From contig JAIOZL010000003.1 of NCBI GenBank assembly GCA_021740645.1, positions 1-64,000 of the forward strand: a stretch of DNA of 64,000 nucleotides. Reading direction: 5' to 3'. The translations under genes were made by a program, and so were the position numbers. Below the pieces are notes generated by a model that made no database searches, was not told the DNA's origin, and was given only the letters and a program-made list of their open reading frames with translations. Positions 16,307 to 25,900 of this stretch are shown one piece after another (positions within the stretch are counted from its first letter, which is position 1; each line of letters opens with the position of its first letter). Origin of the DNA: Bacteroidales bacterium (lineage in GTDB: Bacteria > Bacteroidota > Bacteroidia > Bacteroidales > JAADJA01).

Positions 16307-19300
16307 TTATTTCAATAGGAACATCTTCATGGTCCCAACAAATTCTTCAGTCTGGAGACGATAAAAATAGACGCCCGACTTAACTGTATTTCCTCCATCA
16401 TCCTGGCCATCCCAAATTAAGGTATGTTTACCTGCCGACTGGAAACCATCATGAAGTGCCCGAACCAATTCGCCATTGATATTATAAATATTTACCCCCA
16501 CCTTAACTGAAACAGGCAAGGTGTAATTAATATGGGTTTGGGAGTTGAAAGGATTCGGTTTGTTTTGTTCTAAAATATATCCATTTTGACTAATAATACC
16601 ATTTTCAAAATGATCCTCAATATCGGTAATTATATACAAATAGGGAGGCTCAGTAGTGAATTTTATGGCAAGTCCACTGGTTAATGTTTCAGCTGTTGGA
16701 TCATAGTCATTATCAAACACATATTGCAACCCAATATTCTGACTGTGATTTTCGATACCTATGGTCATGCTTCCTAATTCTTTGGCTTGCTTGTACTGAT
16801 ATATAATTTCCCCATCGCCTGTAATTGTCGGATAATAAGCAGGATCAAGTAATATGGCCTGGAAGACTTCCTTCTTAGGCTCAGATACAAAATTATTATG
16901 AGAAATACTATCCCATTCAATAATGAATCTGTGATTGGCATCATCATTATAGTAGTATATCTGTCCATCCAACATAGTTATATCATAGAGGTCATCCCAG
17001 AAAACTGCAGCCATACTTCCTACATTGTCGTTATTTGGCAGCCCTGTATTAACGGGTGCTACTTGTGTTCCACTCCCCAATGCCATCCAGCCGTCGGTAC
17101 TTACCCTGACCTGGGTATAATTAATCCCATAATATTTAAAAGTAAATGGTAAAGTTACCGTTGTAGTATAATCACTGATATTGGGTACCGCAATTTGGGT
17201 TCCCATGGCATCAATTTCAACCCAATTGTAGACAGGTGTCTGTTCGAAGAAGGCATCGGTACTGGCATAGGCATAATAACCATAAGCATCAGGACCGGTA
17301 TAATCAGAAGCAATCAGCATCCCAACAGGTATTTCAAACTCCGGGATAATTTGATAAGGATAATTACCTCCCTGAGTATAAATCTTCAATGTATAAGTAG
17401 CCATATATTCTGTAGGACAAGAAGAACTTACACTTACTTTAAAATTATCTAAAGCATTAATTGAGATATTTTCCGGATTAATAGTACCAAATACCCCCAT
17501 TGAATCAATAATAGTAATATAAGGATCATCAGTTCCCAAAACTCCCATCACATCTGGGGCGGTATCTGTCCCGTAATTTTCCAGAGAGATTACCACGTTT
17601 ACTGTTTCGCCCGGATCCATCCGGTAATTGGAATTAGGAGAACTGTCATCATACACCAGGAAATTATCAATAGCCAGCATACAGCCTGTTACCTCAACCA
17701 TTTTCTGGTAATCCCAATTATTGCCATCACAGGTAACATGCAAGTTCAAGGTAACCATTTGACCTATTGGGCAGGAAGAATTCACAAAAAACTGGAAAGG
17801 ATCACCTGTTGCCATTCCCCCAGGTACCAGGTTTCCATAACCCACCGGTGCAGTTGTAATAATTTCAACATATTCAGGATTAGAAGTAGTAAGGGTTCCC
17901 CAAACATTATTTGCGGTTAAATCTCCCCAATTTTTCAGGGTGTAAGTAATGGTACAATTTTCATTTGGATTCACAAGCCCATCAAGATTTCCATCTAGGT
18001 CAGCAATTACAGGTATCCCTTCAGGTTCAACCAATTGGGAAGGTTGTGTAACTTCAATTGTTCCCTGATATGGATATACGTTTCCACCACGGACAGTGAC
18101 GGTTAGAGTTTCTTCAAAAAGTGGAGTTATTTCAAGATAAACTTTTCCATCAGGGCCAGTTTCACCTGTAACAAAAATATCCTGTCCTGTAATGCAAACT
18201 TCAGCGGTATCAACTGGATTTCCGTTTGAAGCAAAATTCACATCAACTTCAATAACATCATTACCTACATTAGTAGTAGTAACATGGTTTACATTTACAG
18301 CAAGTGGTATATCTTTCCAGACATGAAGGCTTGGATCTCCAAGGCAACAATATATCTTATAATGATATTCCACATAATATTCATTTCCATAAACATTATA
18401 CATATAAAGTTTTCCGCGAAGGAGTGCCTGACCAGGTGTGTCCATATCTTCCATAAACATACCAGTATAAATCCCTTTGTCAATTTTATTATTATATGTA
18501 GTGTGGGTATTTGATGTTGGTCCGAGAAATGCAACTCCACCCCTGGGTTCTGTTAATGATCCAAGCTGTACCCATTCCTCCCCAAAACAATTTCCTCCAT
18601 TAGAATCAAACATGGCCACTCCGCATCCAATACTCGTTACAAATGTAAATTTCTGGCCATTAGCCAATCCGGAAACATCCGAGGGGGAAAAATCATAGCA
18701 GTTTGCATACCAGCCATAATACCACCCTTCTCCCCTATAGTTTAAATAACTCCGGCCATCATTAATAGCGCTAAGTATATCACTGAGGTGATAAGTACAA
18801 CCGGAACCCCAGCCATTACCATCACTCATCATGGTATCAACTGATGTGAATTGCCCGTAATCCATCATCATTGAAGCAGCATATCGTTTTGTTTCAACTT
18901 GCGATGGATAGGCATTGTTTGAACAGCAAACACCTTTTTTAAACCAATCTGTTTGGGCTATATAGGGTGTTTTTTCATACAACATAAATTTATTCATCAT
19001 TACTTGCATCCTGTAAACTCCCTGGTTGGTAAAGCGGCCAATCATCATTTCAGGAAAATAGTCGTTACCGGCAACACAAACAAAATAATCTTCGCTAGGG
19101 AAAGAATAGTCAGGATAAGTAACTATTTTTTTCGGGAAATAACCGTCATCACCTACAACCAATACATAGGTTGGAGGATATTCCCAGTTATTATAAGCAT
19201 CTGTTATATGGGTTTTAATAATTTCGGGGTTATTCGCATTGGCATTTATATCGCTAAAAGCAGTAACATGCACGTCGGTGCCACTTTCGCGTTTCCAGTC

Positions 19301-20086
19301 GGCATATACCTGGAAAGCGTCTACAAAGCTATCATCCATTATGCAAAGGATTACTTCATGGCCATCTTCTTTGCCATCATATAGATTATCTAACATGGTT
19401 TGATAATTTGCAATAAAACTGCGGTAAATTTTCCCAAATGAGGGGGCTATTTTTTTCTTTGGTGTAGTTTTGGGGTTAATCACAACACCCTGTCCGTAAT
19501 TAATTCTTACCGTAAGGCTCGAAACGGCCTGGAGTTGTTTCTTTCCGGGGATATAACGAAGGGGGTATATGGATACTCGTGCAATTCTGAAATCACGGAA
19601 AACTGAGGGAGGATCAACCATCACATATTCACTGGGGTAAGCATCATTCGATTCGTAAACCTTCTGATTTTCAAAATAGGGTGTTTCAGGGTCTCCTTCG
19701 TACCAGCTTTCCCGTGCCGGAGGTAAATAAATATTATCAAACGTTTGCACTTCTCCAACTTCTAATATATCAATTGAAATCCCAGCTTGATCAGGAATAG
19801 CTAATACTTTAGCCAGGTATGGCACCTCCGGAAGACTTGAATTTATGGTAAATATTTCAGATAAAAGATCTACTTTTTGATAAGTTTTGTTTTCAGCATT
19901 AAATTCACTCAGATCAAATCCTGAGATGTTAATTTTTAAGACTGTTCCTGAGTTATCATCACTAATAATAGTAACCTGAGGTTGCGTGGCAACAGATGTT
20001 TTGCCATCCAATGATACCCAATCCGCTTTCATTTCGATGGGCAGCAATGCAATAACTACGAAAACAAATAGTAATTTTTTAATCAT
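16307..20086 (-). CDS. C25 (gingipain)-like secreted protein with T9SS type A sorting domain, copy 1
   Basis: A 1259-residue exported protein. A signal peptide (residues 1-21) and a propeptide-like beta region lead to a C25-type caspase-fold domain at about residues 235-590, with VGDDGYFPKK, PEMMIGRFTNQ, LNYRGEGWYYGW and FVTSIGCGVAM. Cys488 of SIGCG stands at the gingipain nucleophile position. The usual His of the Gly-His-Gly motif is replaced by Glu453, 35 residues earlier. Two CARDB/APHP-like beta domains with LKNWGDLTANN and LENYGTDTAPD follow, then a fibronectin-like part. The end is a T9SS type A domain: NKPNPFNSQTHINYTLP, VNIYNINGELV and GVYFYRLQTE. Proteolytic activity is therefore uncertain. 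The gene sits directly upstream of pgsB. Confidence 0.85.
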   Translation of the reverse strand: MIKKLLFVFVVIALLPIEMKADWVSLDGKTSVATQPQVTIISDDNSGTVLKINISGFDLSEFNAENKTYQKVDLLSEIFTINSSLPEVPYLAKVLAIPDQAGISIDILEVGEVQTFDNIYLPPARESWYEGDPETPYFENQKVYESNDAYPSEYVMVDPPSVFRDFRIARVSIYPLRYIPGKKQLQAVSSLTVRINYGQGVVINPKTTPKKKIAPSFGKIYRSFIANYQTMLDNLYDGKEDGHEVILCIMDDSFVDAFQVYADWKRESGTDVHVTAFSDINANANNPEIIKTHITDAYNNWEYPPTYVLVVGDDGYFPKKIVTYPDYSFPSEDYFVCVAGNDYFPEMMIGRFTNQGVYRMQVMMNKFMLYEKTPYIAQTDWFKKGVCCSNNAYPSQVETKRYAASMMMDYGQFTSVDTMMSDGNGWGSGCTYHLSDILSAINDGRSYLNYRGEGWYYGWYANCYDFSPSDVSGLANGQKFTFVTSIGCGVAMFDSNGGNCFGEEWVQLGSLTEPRGGVAFLGPTSNTHTTYNNKIDKGIYTGMFMEDMDTPGQALLRGKLYMYNVYGNEYYVEYHYKIYCCLGDPSLHVWKDIPLAVNVNHVTTTNVGNDVIEVDVNFASNGNPVDTAEVCITGQDIFVTGETGPDGKVYLEITPLFEETLTVTVRGGNVYPYQGTIEVTQPSQLVEPEGIPVIADLDGNLDGLVNPNENCTITYTLKNWGDLTANNVWGTLTTSNPEYVEIITTAPVGYGNLVPGGMATGDPFQFFVNSSCPIGQMVTLNLHVTCDGNNWDYQKMVEVTGCMLAIDNFLVYDDSSPNSNYRMDPGETVNVVISLENYGTDTAPDVMGVLGTDDPYITIIDSMGVFGTINPENISINALDNFKVSVSSSCPTEYMATYTLKIYTQGGNYPYQIIPEFEIPVGMLIASDYTGPDAYGYYAYASTDAFFEQTPVYNWVEIDAMGTQIAVPNISDYTTTVTLPFTFKYYGINYTQVRVSTDGWMALGSGTQVAPVNTGLPNNDNVGSMAAVFWDDLYDITMLDGQIYYYNDDANHRFIIEWDSISHNNFVSEPKKEVFQAILLDPAYYPTITGDGEIIYQYKQAKELGSMTIGIENHSQNIGLQYVFDNDYDPTAETLTSGLAIKFTTEPPYLYIITDIEDHFENGIISQNGYILEQNKPNPFNSQTHINYTLPVSVKVGVNIYNINGELVRALHDGFQSAGKHTLIWDGQDDGGNTVKSGVYFYRLQTEEFVGTMKMFLLK

Positions 20087-20445
20087 AACGGTTAAATTTA
20101 ATGTTTAGATAAGAACATCACATATACGGGAATACATTTTACACAAATCATGTGGATTTAATGCTTCATTACATTTAGACAACAATATATTATTTAGAGT
20201 TGCTTAACCTGTTTCAATACTTCAGTACTTTTGCTATGATATTAACATATGAAACATTAGTCAGCAATGTTACTTTTCAAATATTTTTAAATAAAAATGT
20301 AAAGATATAGATTAATAATACGGGAATAAAATCAAGATTATTTAAATATTAATCTGATAGGTAAACGATATGAATGTTTCAATACACAAATCAAATTCAC
20401 GGATGAATTTTTGCAATATTCATGATTGTAGATGCGTGTATGACA
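20087..20445. other. AT-rich region upstream of C25 copy 1
   Basis: No gene is seen. This 359-bp stretch separates the C25 gene from the convergently oriented end of nothing else: both neighbours are on the minus strand, so it should hold the promoter for the C25-PGA unit. No clear TAnnTTTG box on the minus strand was found. Confidence 0.4.
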
Positions 20446-21510
20446 CTAAAATGCATAAATCAAATTTAAAAAGAACTTTTGCAGATCATTTGCCATTAAT
20501 AAAGCCCTCAACTGCAATTTTATGATAGAATTGTCATTTATCTTTTGTTCATACCCTGTTTGAAATCCAAAGCCTTCACCTAAATCCATTCCCGCCCCAA
20601 ACAAAATCCCTGAACTTTCCAATCGATAATAGTAGTTAGCGAATAAAGGGACATGGATATAACGGGAAGTTTGATTGATTATCTGATGATTCCTTTCCAC
20701 GTCGTATTTTATTTGTGAGATGAGCAATTCTACCTGAAGAGAGATATTTTCCTGAGTTTTAGATAAAAAGAATTCTGAATGAAATCCTGCATTTATTCCA
20801 GGATACTTTTTAACAACCTTACCATTTGCTCCTTCAAATTTGGAAGTATAAAATACAGATTTTGCTCCAAGCAAAACGCCGAAGTCAGTCCTGGCCTTTT
20901 TCTTTTCATAACTGAAATAAACCTCAAATTGTTTTCCGATGCAATTATGATAATCCGTAACCGCTTTAATAAAATCCTTCAGGTTATAATCATATTGATC
21001 CAATTTGTCGAACATATCCGGACAAGCAATAAAAGCTGCACTTAATATTCTAAAGTATTGTTTATTATACCCTTTCATCCGTTGAGAATTCATCGGCCCT
21101 TCCCAAACGATCTTCTCCTCCTGAACCAATTCCTGTGGGCCCTCTTCATTAAATTGAAGGTAATAATGTTCAGTTTGAAGATCATCAACTCTAAAATATA
21201 AGGTCACCTCTCCACGGATTAATACCTGTAAAAACTTGTATTTTCTGGTGGGCCCAACTTGTATAGATTCATAAAGTTCGCCGCTTGAATACTTAAAACT
21301 ATTGATTTCAGAGGGAGAGAAAAAGATGTTATTCTCATTTTTTTCGAATTTCAACTTCAGGCTATCCCGTAGCAAAAACTCTCCCATATTACCAAAAAGG
21401 GTGTCGCCATTAGTCTTGATAATATAACCAGGTGAAAGTAATTCCTGTCCAAAAGAAACAATTGAAAATAATGTAGCGAAGGCCAGGGTAAGTAATTTAA
21501 CTCTTGTCAT
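20446..21510 (-). CDS. Exported protein with C-terminal beta-barrel-like half, unknown function
   Basis: Signal peptide MTRVKLLTLAFATLFSIVSFGQ. The first half carries the phrase GYIIKTNGDTLFGNM and SPSEINSFKYSSGELYES, which is common to a family of Bacteroidota surface proteins of unknown role. The second half (about residues 195-354) has short amphipathic beta strands such as FEVYFSYEKKKARTDFGVLLGA and ISLQVELLISQIKYDVE and ends with FFLNLIYAF, as expected of a small outer-membrane barrel. It follows trmO by 12 bp in the hypB-trmO unit. I see no link in sequence to hydrogenase maturation. Confidence 0.7.
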   Translation of the reverse strand: MTRVKLLTLAFATLFSIVSFGQELLSPGYIIKTNGDTLFGNMGEFLLRDSLKLKFEKNENNIFFSPSEINSFKYSSGELYESIQVGPTRKYKFLQVLIRGEVTLYFRVDDLQTEHYYLQFNEEGPQELVQEEKIVWEGPMNSQRMKGYNKQYFRILSAAFIACPDMFDKLDQYDYNLKDFIKAVTDYHNCIGKQFEVYFSYEKKKARTDFGVLLGAKSVFYTSKFEGANGKVVKKYPGINAGFHSEFFLSKTQENISLQVELLISQIKYDVERNHQIINQTSRYIHVPLFANYYYRLESSGILFGAGMDLGEGFGFQTGYEQKINDNSIIKLQLRALLMANDLQKFFLNLIYAF

Positions 21511-21522
21511 TGTACACTGATT

Positions 21523-21957
21523 TTACTTTTCAATCCAACCCAAATTTGAGTCACTTTTCATGTCAAAGTCGCGAATATAAGGTTTTATGTCTAAAAGTGG
21601 TGAATTATTCAATATATCTAAACCAAAGGTATATATCCTGTTTCCTTCAATTTTTTTGATCCTGGCCACTGTTAACCCGATAGGGTTAATGCGGTTAGGA
21701 GAACGGGTTGCAAATAAACCAACCTCTTTGCCGTTGCCTCTGGGTGGGTATATATGCATACGGGCAGGTTTCTTTTGCTTATGAATATGAAAAAGTATGT
21801 AGCAATAATTGAGTTTATCTAGTAAATACAACCCATCGGCATATTCTGCATTTACTTCAATATAAAAGATTCCTTCTTTATCCTCATATTCTGTGTAAGG
21901 AGCGTCCTCTTCATAAGGGGTGTGAATTGTTCCAATGGGTGAAAAAGAAGCAATCAT
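21523..21957 (-). CDS. trmO: tRNA (t6A37) methyltransferase TrmO (TsaA family)
   Basis: A 144-residue SAM-dependent methyltransferase of the TsaA/TrmO beta-barrel family (PF01980), which makes m6t6A at position 37 of some tRNAs. Marks are PIGTIHTPYEEDAPYTE at the start, the strongly conserved GLFATRSPNRINPIGLTVARI in the middle, and LDILNNSPLLDIKPYIRDFD near the end. Archaeal and bacterial short forms lack the extra C-terminal domain of E. coli TrmO, as here. It lies 18 bp after hypB. TsaA genes beside hyp genes are seen in other genomes, but the reason is not known to me. Confidence 0.9.
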   Translation of the reverse strand: MIASFSPIGTIHTPYEEDAPYTEYEDKEGIFYIEVNAEYADGLYLLDKLNYCYILFHIHKQKKPARMHIYPPRGNGKEVGLFATRSPNRINPIGLTVARIKKIEGNRIYTFGLDILNNSPLLDIKPYIRDFDMKSDSNLGWIEK

Positions 21958-21975
21958 AAATTGGATAATGTTTAC

Positions 21976-22824
21976 TTATAAATGCATCTTCTGCTTTATC
22001 CAATCGTACCACTTATCCATTCCTTCACCGGTTTTAACTGACATTTCAAAAAATTGCAAACGGTGATTCACTTTAAGGGCATATTCCCTGCACTTCTCTA
22101 TATCAAAATCCACGTAAGGCAAAAGATCAGTTTTATTGATGATACAGATGTCAGAGGTTTCAAACATCGTAGGATATTTCACCGGCTTATCCTCTCCTTC
22201 GGTGGTACTAATTATAACTACCCTGGAATCTTCGCCAAGATCAAATAAGGATGGGCAAACCAGGTTACCCACATTTTCAATAACCAGCAGTGAATCATTT
22301 TTTATCTGCAATTCTTTCACTGCCTTGTGGATCATATCAGAATCAAGATGACATCCGTTACCTGTATTAACCTGAACCACCGGGGCGCCAGCTTTATTAA
22401 TGCGGTCGGCATCATTCATGGTTTGCTGATCACCTTCAATCACATAAAAATCAATTTCTGAACCCAGGTCTTTAATTGTTCTTTCCAAAAGGCTTGTTTT
22501 ACCAGACCCAGGGGAGCTCACTAAATTTAATGCAAGGATATTTTTTGCTTCAAAAAATCCACGGTTACGCTCGGCCAATAGGTTATTTTTACCCAGTATA
22601 TCCTGCTCCACAATAATTTCCCTGCCATGGTCATGTGAATGGCTGTGATTACGGTGATGATGATTGTGATCATGGTCATGATTATGGCTATGGTCGTGAG
22701 AATGCATTGAGCCATCATGCTCATGTTCGTGGGTATGCACATGATTATGTTCTGCAGCATTTTCTTCACCTGGTTTCCTGATGCTCACACCATCGCCGTG
22801 GCCGCATCCACAAGTATCACACAT
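21976..22824 (-). CDS. hypB: Hydrogenase nickel incorporation protein HypB
   Basis: GTPase that delivers nickel to the large subunit of NiFe hydrogenases together with HypA. The N-terminus MCDTCGCGHG carries the CxxCGC nickel site. A histidine-rich store with 20 His between residues 26 and 67 follows. The G domain shows SSPGSGKTSLLE (Walker A, near 103-113), FYVIEGDQQTMND, a metal-site GNGCHLD, ENVGNLVCPS and NKTDLL. The length of 282 is normal. It is separated from hypA by the second C25-like gene and has its own candidate promoter. It starts the unit hypB-trmO-unknown. Confidence 0.96.
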   Translation of the reverse strand: MCDTCGCGHGDGVSIRKPGEENAAEHNHVHTHEHEHDGSMHSHDHSHNHDHDHNHHHRNHSHSHDHGREIIVEQDILGKNNLLAERNRGFFEAKNILALNLVSSPGSGKTSLLERTIKDLGSEIDFYVIEGDQQTMNDADRINKAGAPVVQVNTGNGCHLDSDMIHKAVKELQIKNDSLLVIENVGNLVCPSLFDLGEDSRVVIISTTEGEDKPVKYPTMFETSDICIINKTDLLPYVDFDIEKCREYALKVNHRLQFFEMSVKTGEGMDKWYDWIKQKMHL

Positions 22825-22867
22825 ATGTTTAATATTTTAGAATTAAGATTATAAATTTTGTCAAATG

Positions 22868-22875
22868 CAAAGATA
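22868..22875 (-). promoter_or_regulatory. Candidate -7 box for hypB
   Basis: TATCTTTG on the minus strand matches the Bacteroidota TAnnTTTG box and is followed by C. Transcription would begin about 35-40 nt before the hypB start. No TTG at the right distance upstream is seen, so support is partial. Confidence 0.4.
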
Positions 22876-22963
22876 TTTATTATTCGGTTTTAGCGAAGAA
22901 CGATTAATAAAACCCTTGAAATAAATGAAAAAAATTATTCCTTGTACAGATAACAATTAACAA

Positions 22964-25900
22964 TTACCTCAGCATAAACATTTTCCTTGTTTCAACAACA
23001 TTTTCAGTTTGCAAACGATAAAAATAGACACCTGATTTTGCTGGATTTCCCGCTTCATTTAATCCGTCCCATTCAACCGTATGGCTTCCCTTTCCCTGCC
23101 ATCCGTTATAAAGGTTACGGACCAATTGTCCCTTAGCATTATAAATATTCAGCAATGCATGGTCTTGTTCTGGTAAAGTAAAACTTATCCGGGTGGATGC
23201 ATAAAAAGGATTGGGATAGTTTTGCTCCAAACAAATTTCTGCTGAAGTCAGACCCAAATTTTGATCAGCGTCGACATCAGTTAAAAGATCAGTAAAAGGA
23301 GGTTGAGTAGTAAACTTAATTGCTAATGAGTGAATTAAATTTCCTGCAGTGGGATCATACTCCTCGTTATATAGATATTGCAACCCAATATCCTGTGAAT
23401 GATCTTCAATCCCAATAGTGATACTTTCGGGTAGCATCACTTTCTTATATTGAAAAATAATTTCACCATCTCCGGTTAATGTCGGATAATATGCAGGATC
23501 AAGTAAAATCGCCTGGAACACCTCTCTTTTAGGTTCATTTAAAGTATCGTTATGCGAGATACTATCCCACTCCACGATAAATCGATTATTTGGATTATCG
23601 TAATAATAATAAATACTTCCTTCGCCAGGGTAAGCGATATCGTACAAATCATCCCAGAAAACGGCTGCCATATTATTTACATTATCATTATTCGGCAGGG
23701 GCGTATTTACGGGGGCTATTTGTCCTCCTCCATTTAATGCAATCCATCCATCTGTGCTGATGCGTAGAAATGTATGTTCATACCCATAATATTTAAAGGT
23801 AAAGGGCAGGCTAACTGTTTCGGTATAATCGCTCACCAAAGGAACCATTATCTCTGTTCCTATCCCTTCAATTTCCACCCATTCATACACAGGTGTTGGC
23901 TCATAAAAGGCATCATTGCTGGCATAACTATAATACCCATATTCATCAGGCCCGGTATAATCAGTTGTAACAGGCATCGCTACAGGTAAATTGATAGTAA
24001 GGTTGGTTTGGTAGGGATAATTCCCGTTTTGTGTATACAGGTTAAGGGAAAACTCAGCCCAGTAATTGGTTGGGCATGCTGCATCTACACTAAGTTTGAA
24101 ATAATCTGTAAAATTCTTTGAAATGTCATCTATATTCAATGTTCCAAATGACCCGGTTCCATCTTCAATAGTAATGTACGGGTCATTGGTTGTCAAAATC
24201 CCCATCGCATCAGGTGCGACATCTTCTCCCATATTCTCAATCGCAAAAACCATTCGAACGGTTTCCCCAGGATCCATCCTAAAATCCATTTGGATACCTT
24301 CATCAAAAACGACAAAATTATCATACATCAGGCGGCATCCCATTACCTCTGGTTCAACAGTATATTCCCATGCAGTTGTTGTACTTGTAATGCTCAATTG
24401 AAAAGGAATAATCTGGCCAACAGGACAATCAGGTTTAACATAAAACTGGAAAGGATCACCAGTAAAAGAGCTACCCGGCGTGAGGTTACCGTAACTCACA
24501 GGGCTGGTGGTTACCATCTCTGCAAAATCTGTGTTGGCTAAAGTAAGTGTAGCCTGGATATTACTGGCTGTAAGGTTTCCCCAATTCTTCAATGTAAATG
24601 TAATGTTACAATTTTCGTTGGGATTCATAAGGCCATCCAGATTACCATCTAAATCTACAATGAATGGCTCACCTTCAAGTTCAACAAGTTCGGCAAGCTC
24701 AAGAACTTCAATAGTGCCCTGGTAAGGAATTACATTCCCTCCCCTAAGTGTGACGGATAATGTCTCTTCTTCATTCGGACTAATATTAAAGGTAATTTTC
24801 CCCTCTGCATTGGTTGAATCAACTAAATATATATCATTCCCCGCCAAACAAAGTTCTGCATTGGCGACTGGTTCTCCGTTTGAAGCGAAAGTAGCTATAA
24901 ATTCCACCTGATTGTTACCCACATAAATTGTAGGATCGTGGGCTACATTCACAGCCAGAGGAATATCTTTCCAAATATGCAAACTGGGATCTCCAAGTAT
25001 ACAATAAATTCTGTAATGGTATTCCACATAGTAGACCGGCCCGAAGACATTGTACATATATAGTTTTCCCCGCAGCAGCGCCTGTCCCGGAGTGTCCATT
25101 CCCTCCCAGAACATCCCTGTATAAATGCCTTTGTCAATCTTATTATTATAGGTAGTATGTGTATTTGAAGTAGGGCCAACAAATCCGATACAACCTCTAG
25201 GCTCAGTTAAAGAGCCCATCTCCAGCCATTCTTCTCCGAAACAATTGCCCCCACTGGTATTAAACATAGCCACCCCACAACCGATGCTGGTTACAAAGGT
25301 GAATTTTTCCGCATTGTTTATACTGGTAATTGTATTCGTGTTGATATCATAACAAGCCGCCCACCATCCGGTAGACCAACCTTCCCCACGATAATTCAAG
25401 AAACTACGGCCTTCCGTTATAGCATTAAGAACATCACTAGTATTCATCGAACAGCTTGATCCCCATCCATCGCTCATTAATGTATCTACAGAAATAAATC
25501 CACCATCTTCTAACATACACGCCGCTGCATAACGCTTTGTTTCAATTTGAGATGCGTAAGCATTGTTGGAGCAACAAATTCCTTTTTTAAACCAGGATGT
25601 CTCTGCCGTATACGGGGTTTGCTCATACAACATGAACTTATTGATCAAAACCTGCAAACGGTAATCATTCTGATTGGTAAGCCTACCAATCATCATTTCA
25701 GGAATATAATCATTTCCTTCAATTTCTACAAAAAAGTCTTCATTGGGAAAAGTATAACCATAGGTGACCATTTTTTTCGGGAAAACCCCATCATCACCCA
25801 CCATTAAAACATAGGTAGGAGGCTCAGGCCAATTATAATAAGCGTCAGAAATATGATTTTTTATGATATCCGGGTTAGAGGAGTTTGCACCAATATCGCT

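Noticed and set aside
22620..22760. Histidine codon repeat in hypB as an assembly artefact
   Set aside because: A His-rich N-terminal nickel store is usual in HypB and the reading frame is intact on both sides.
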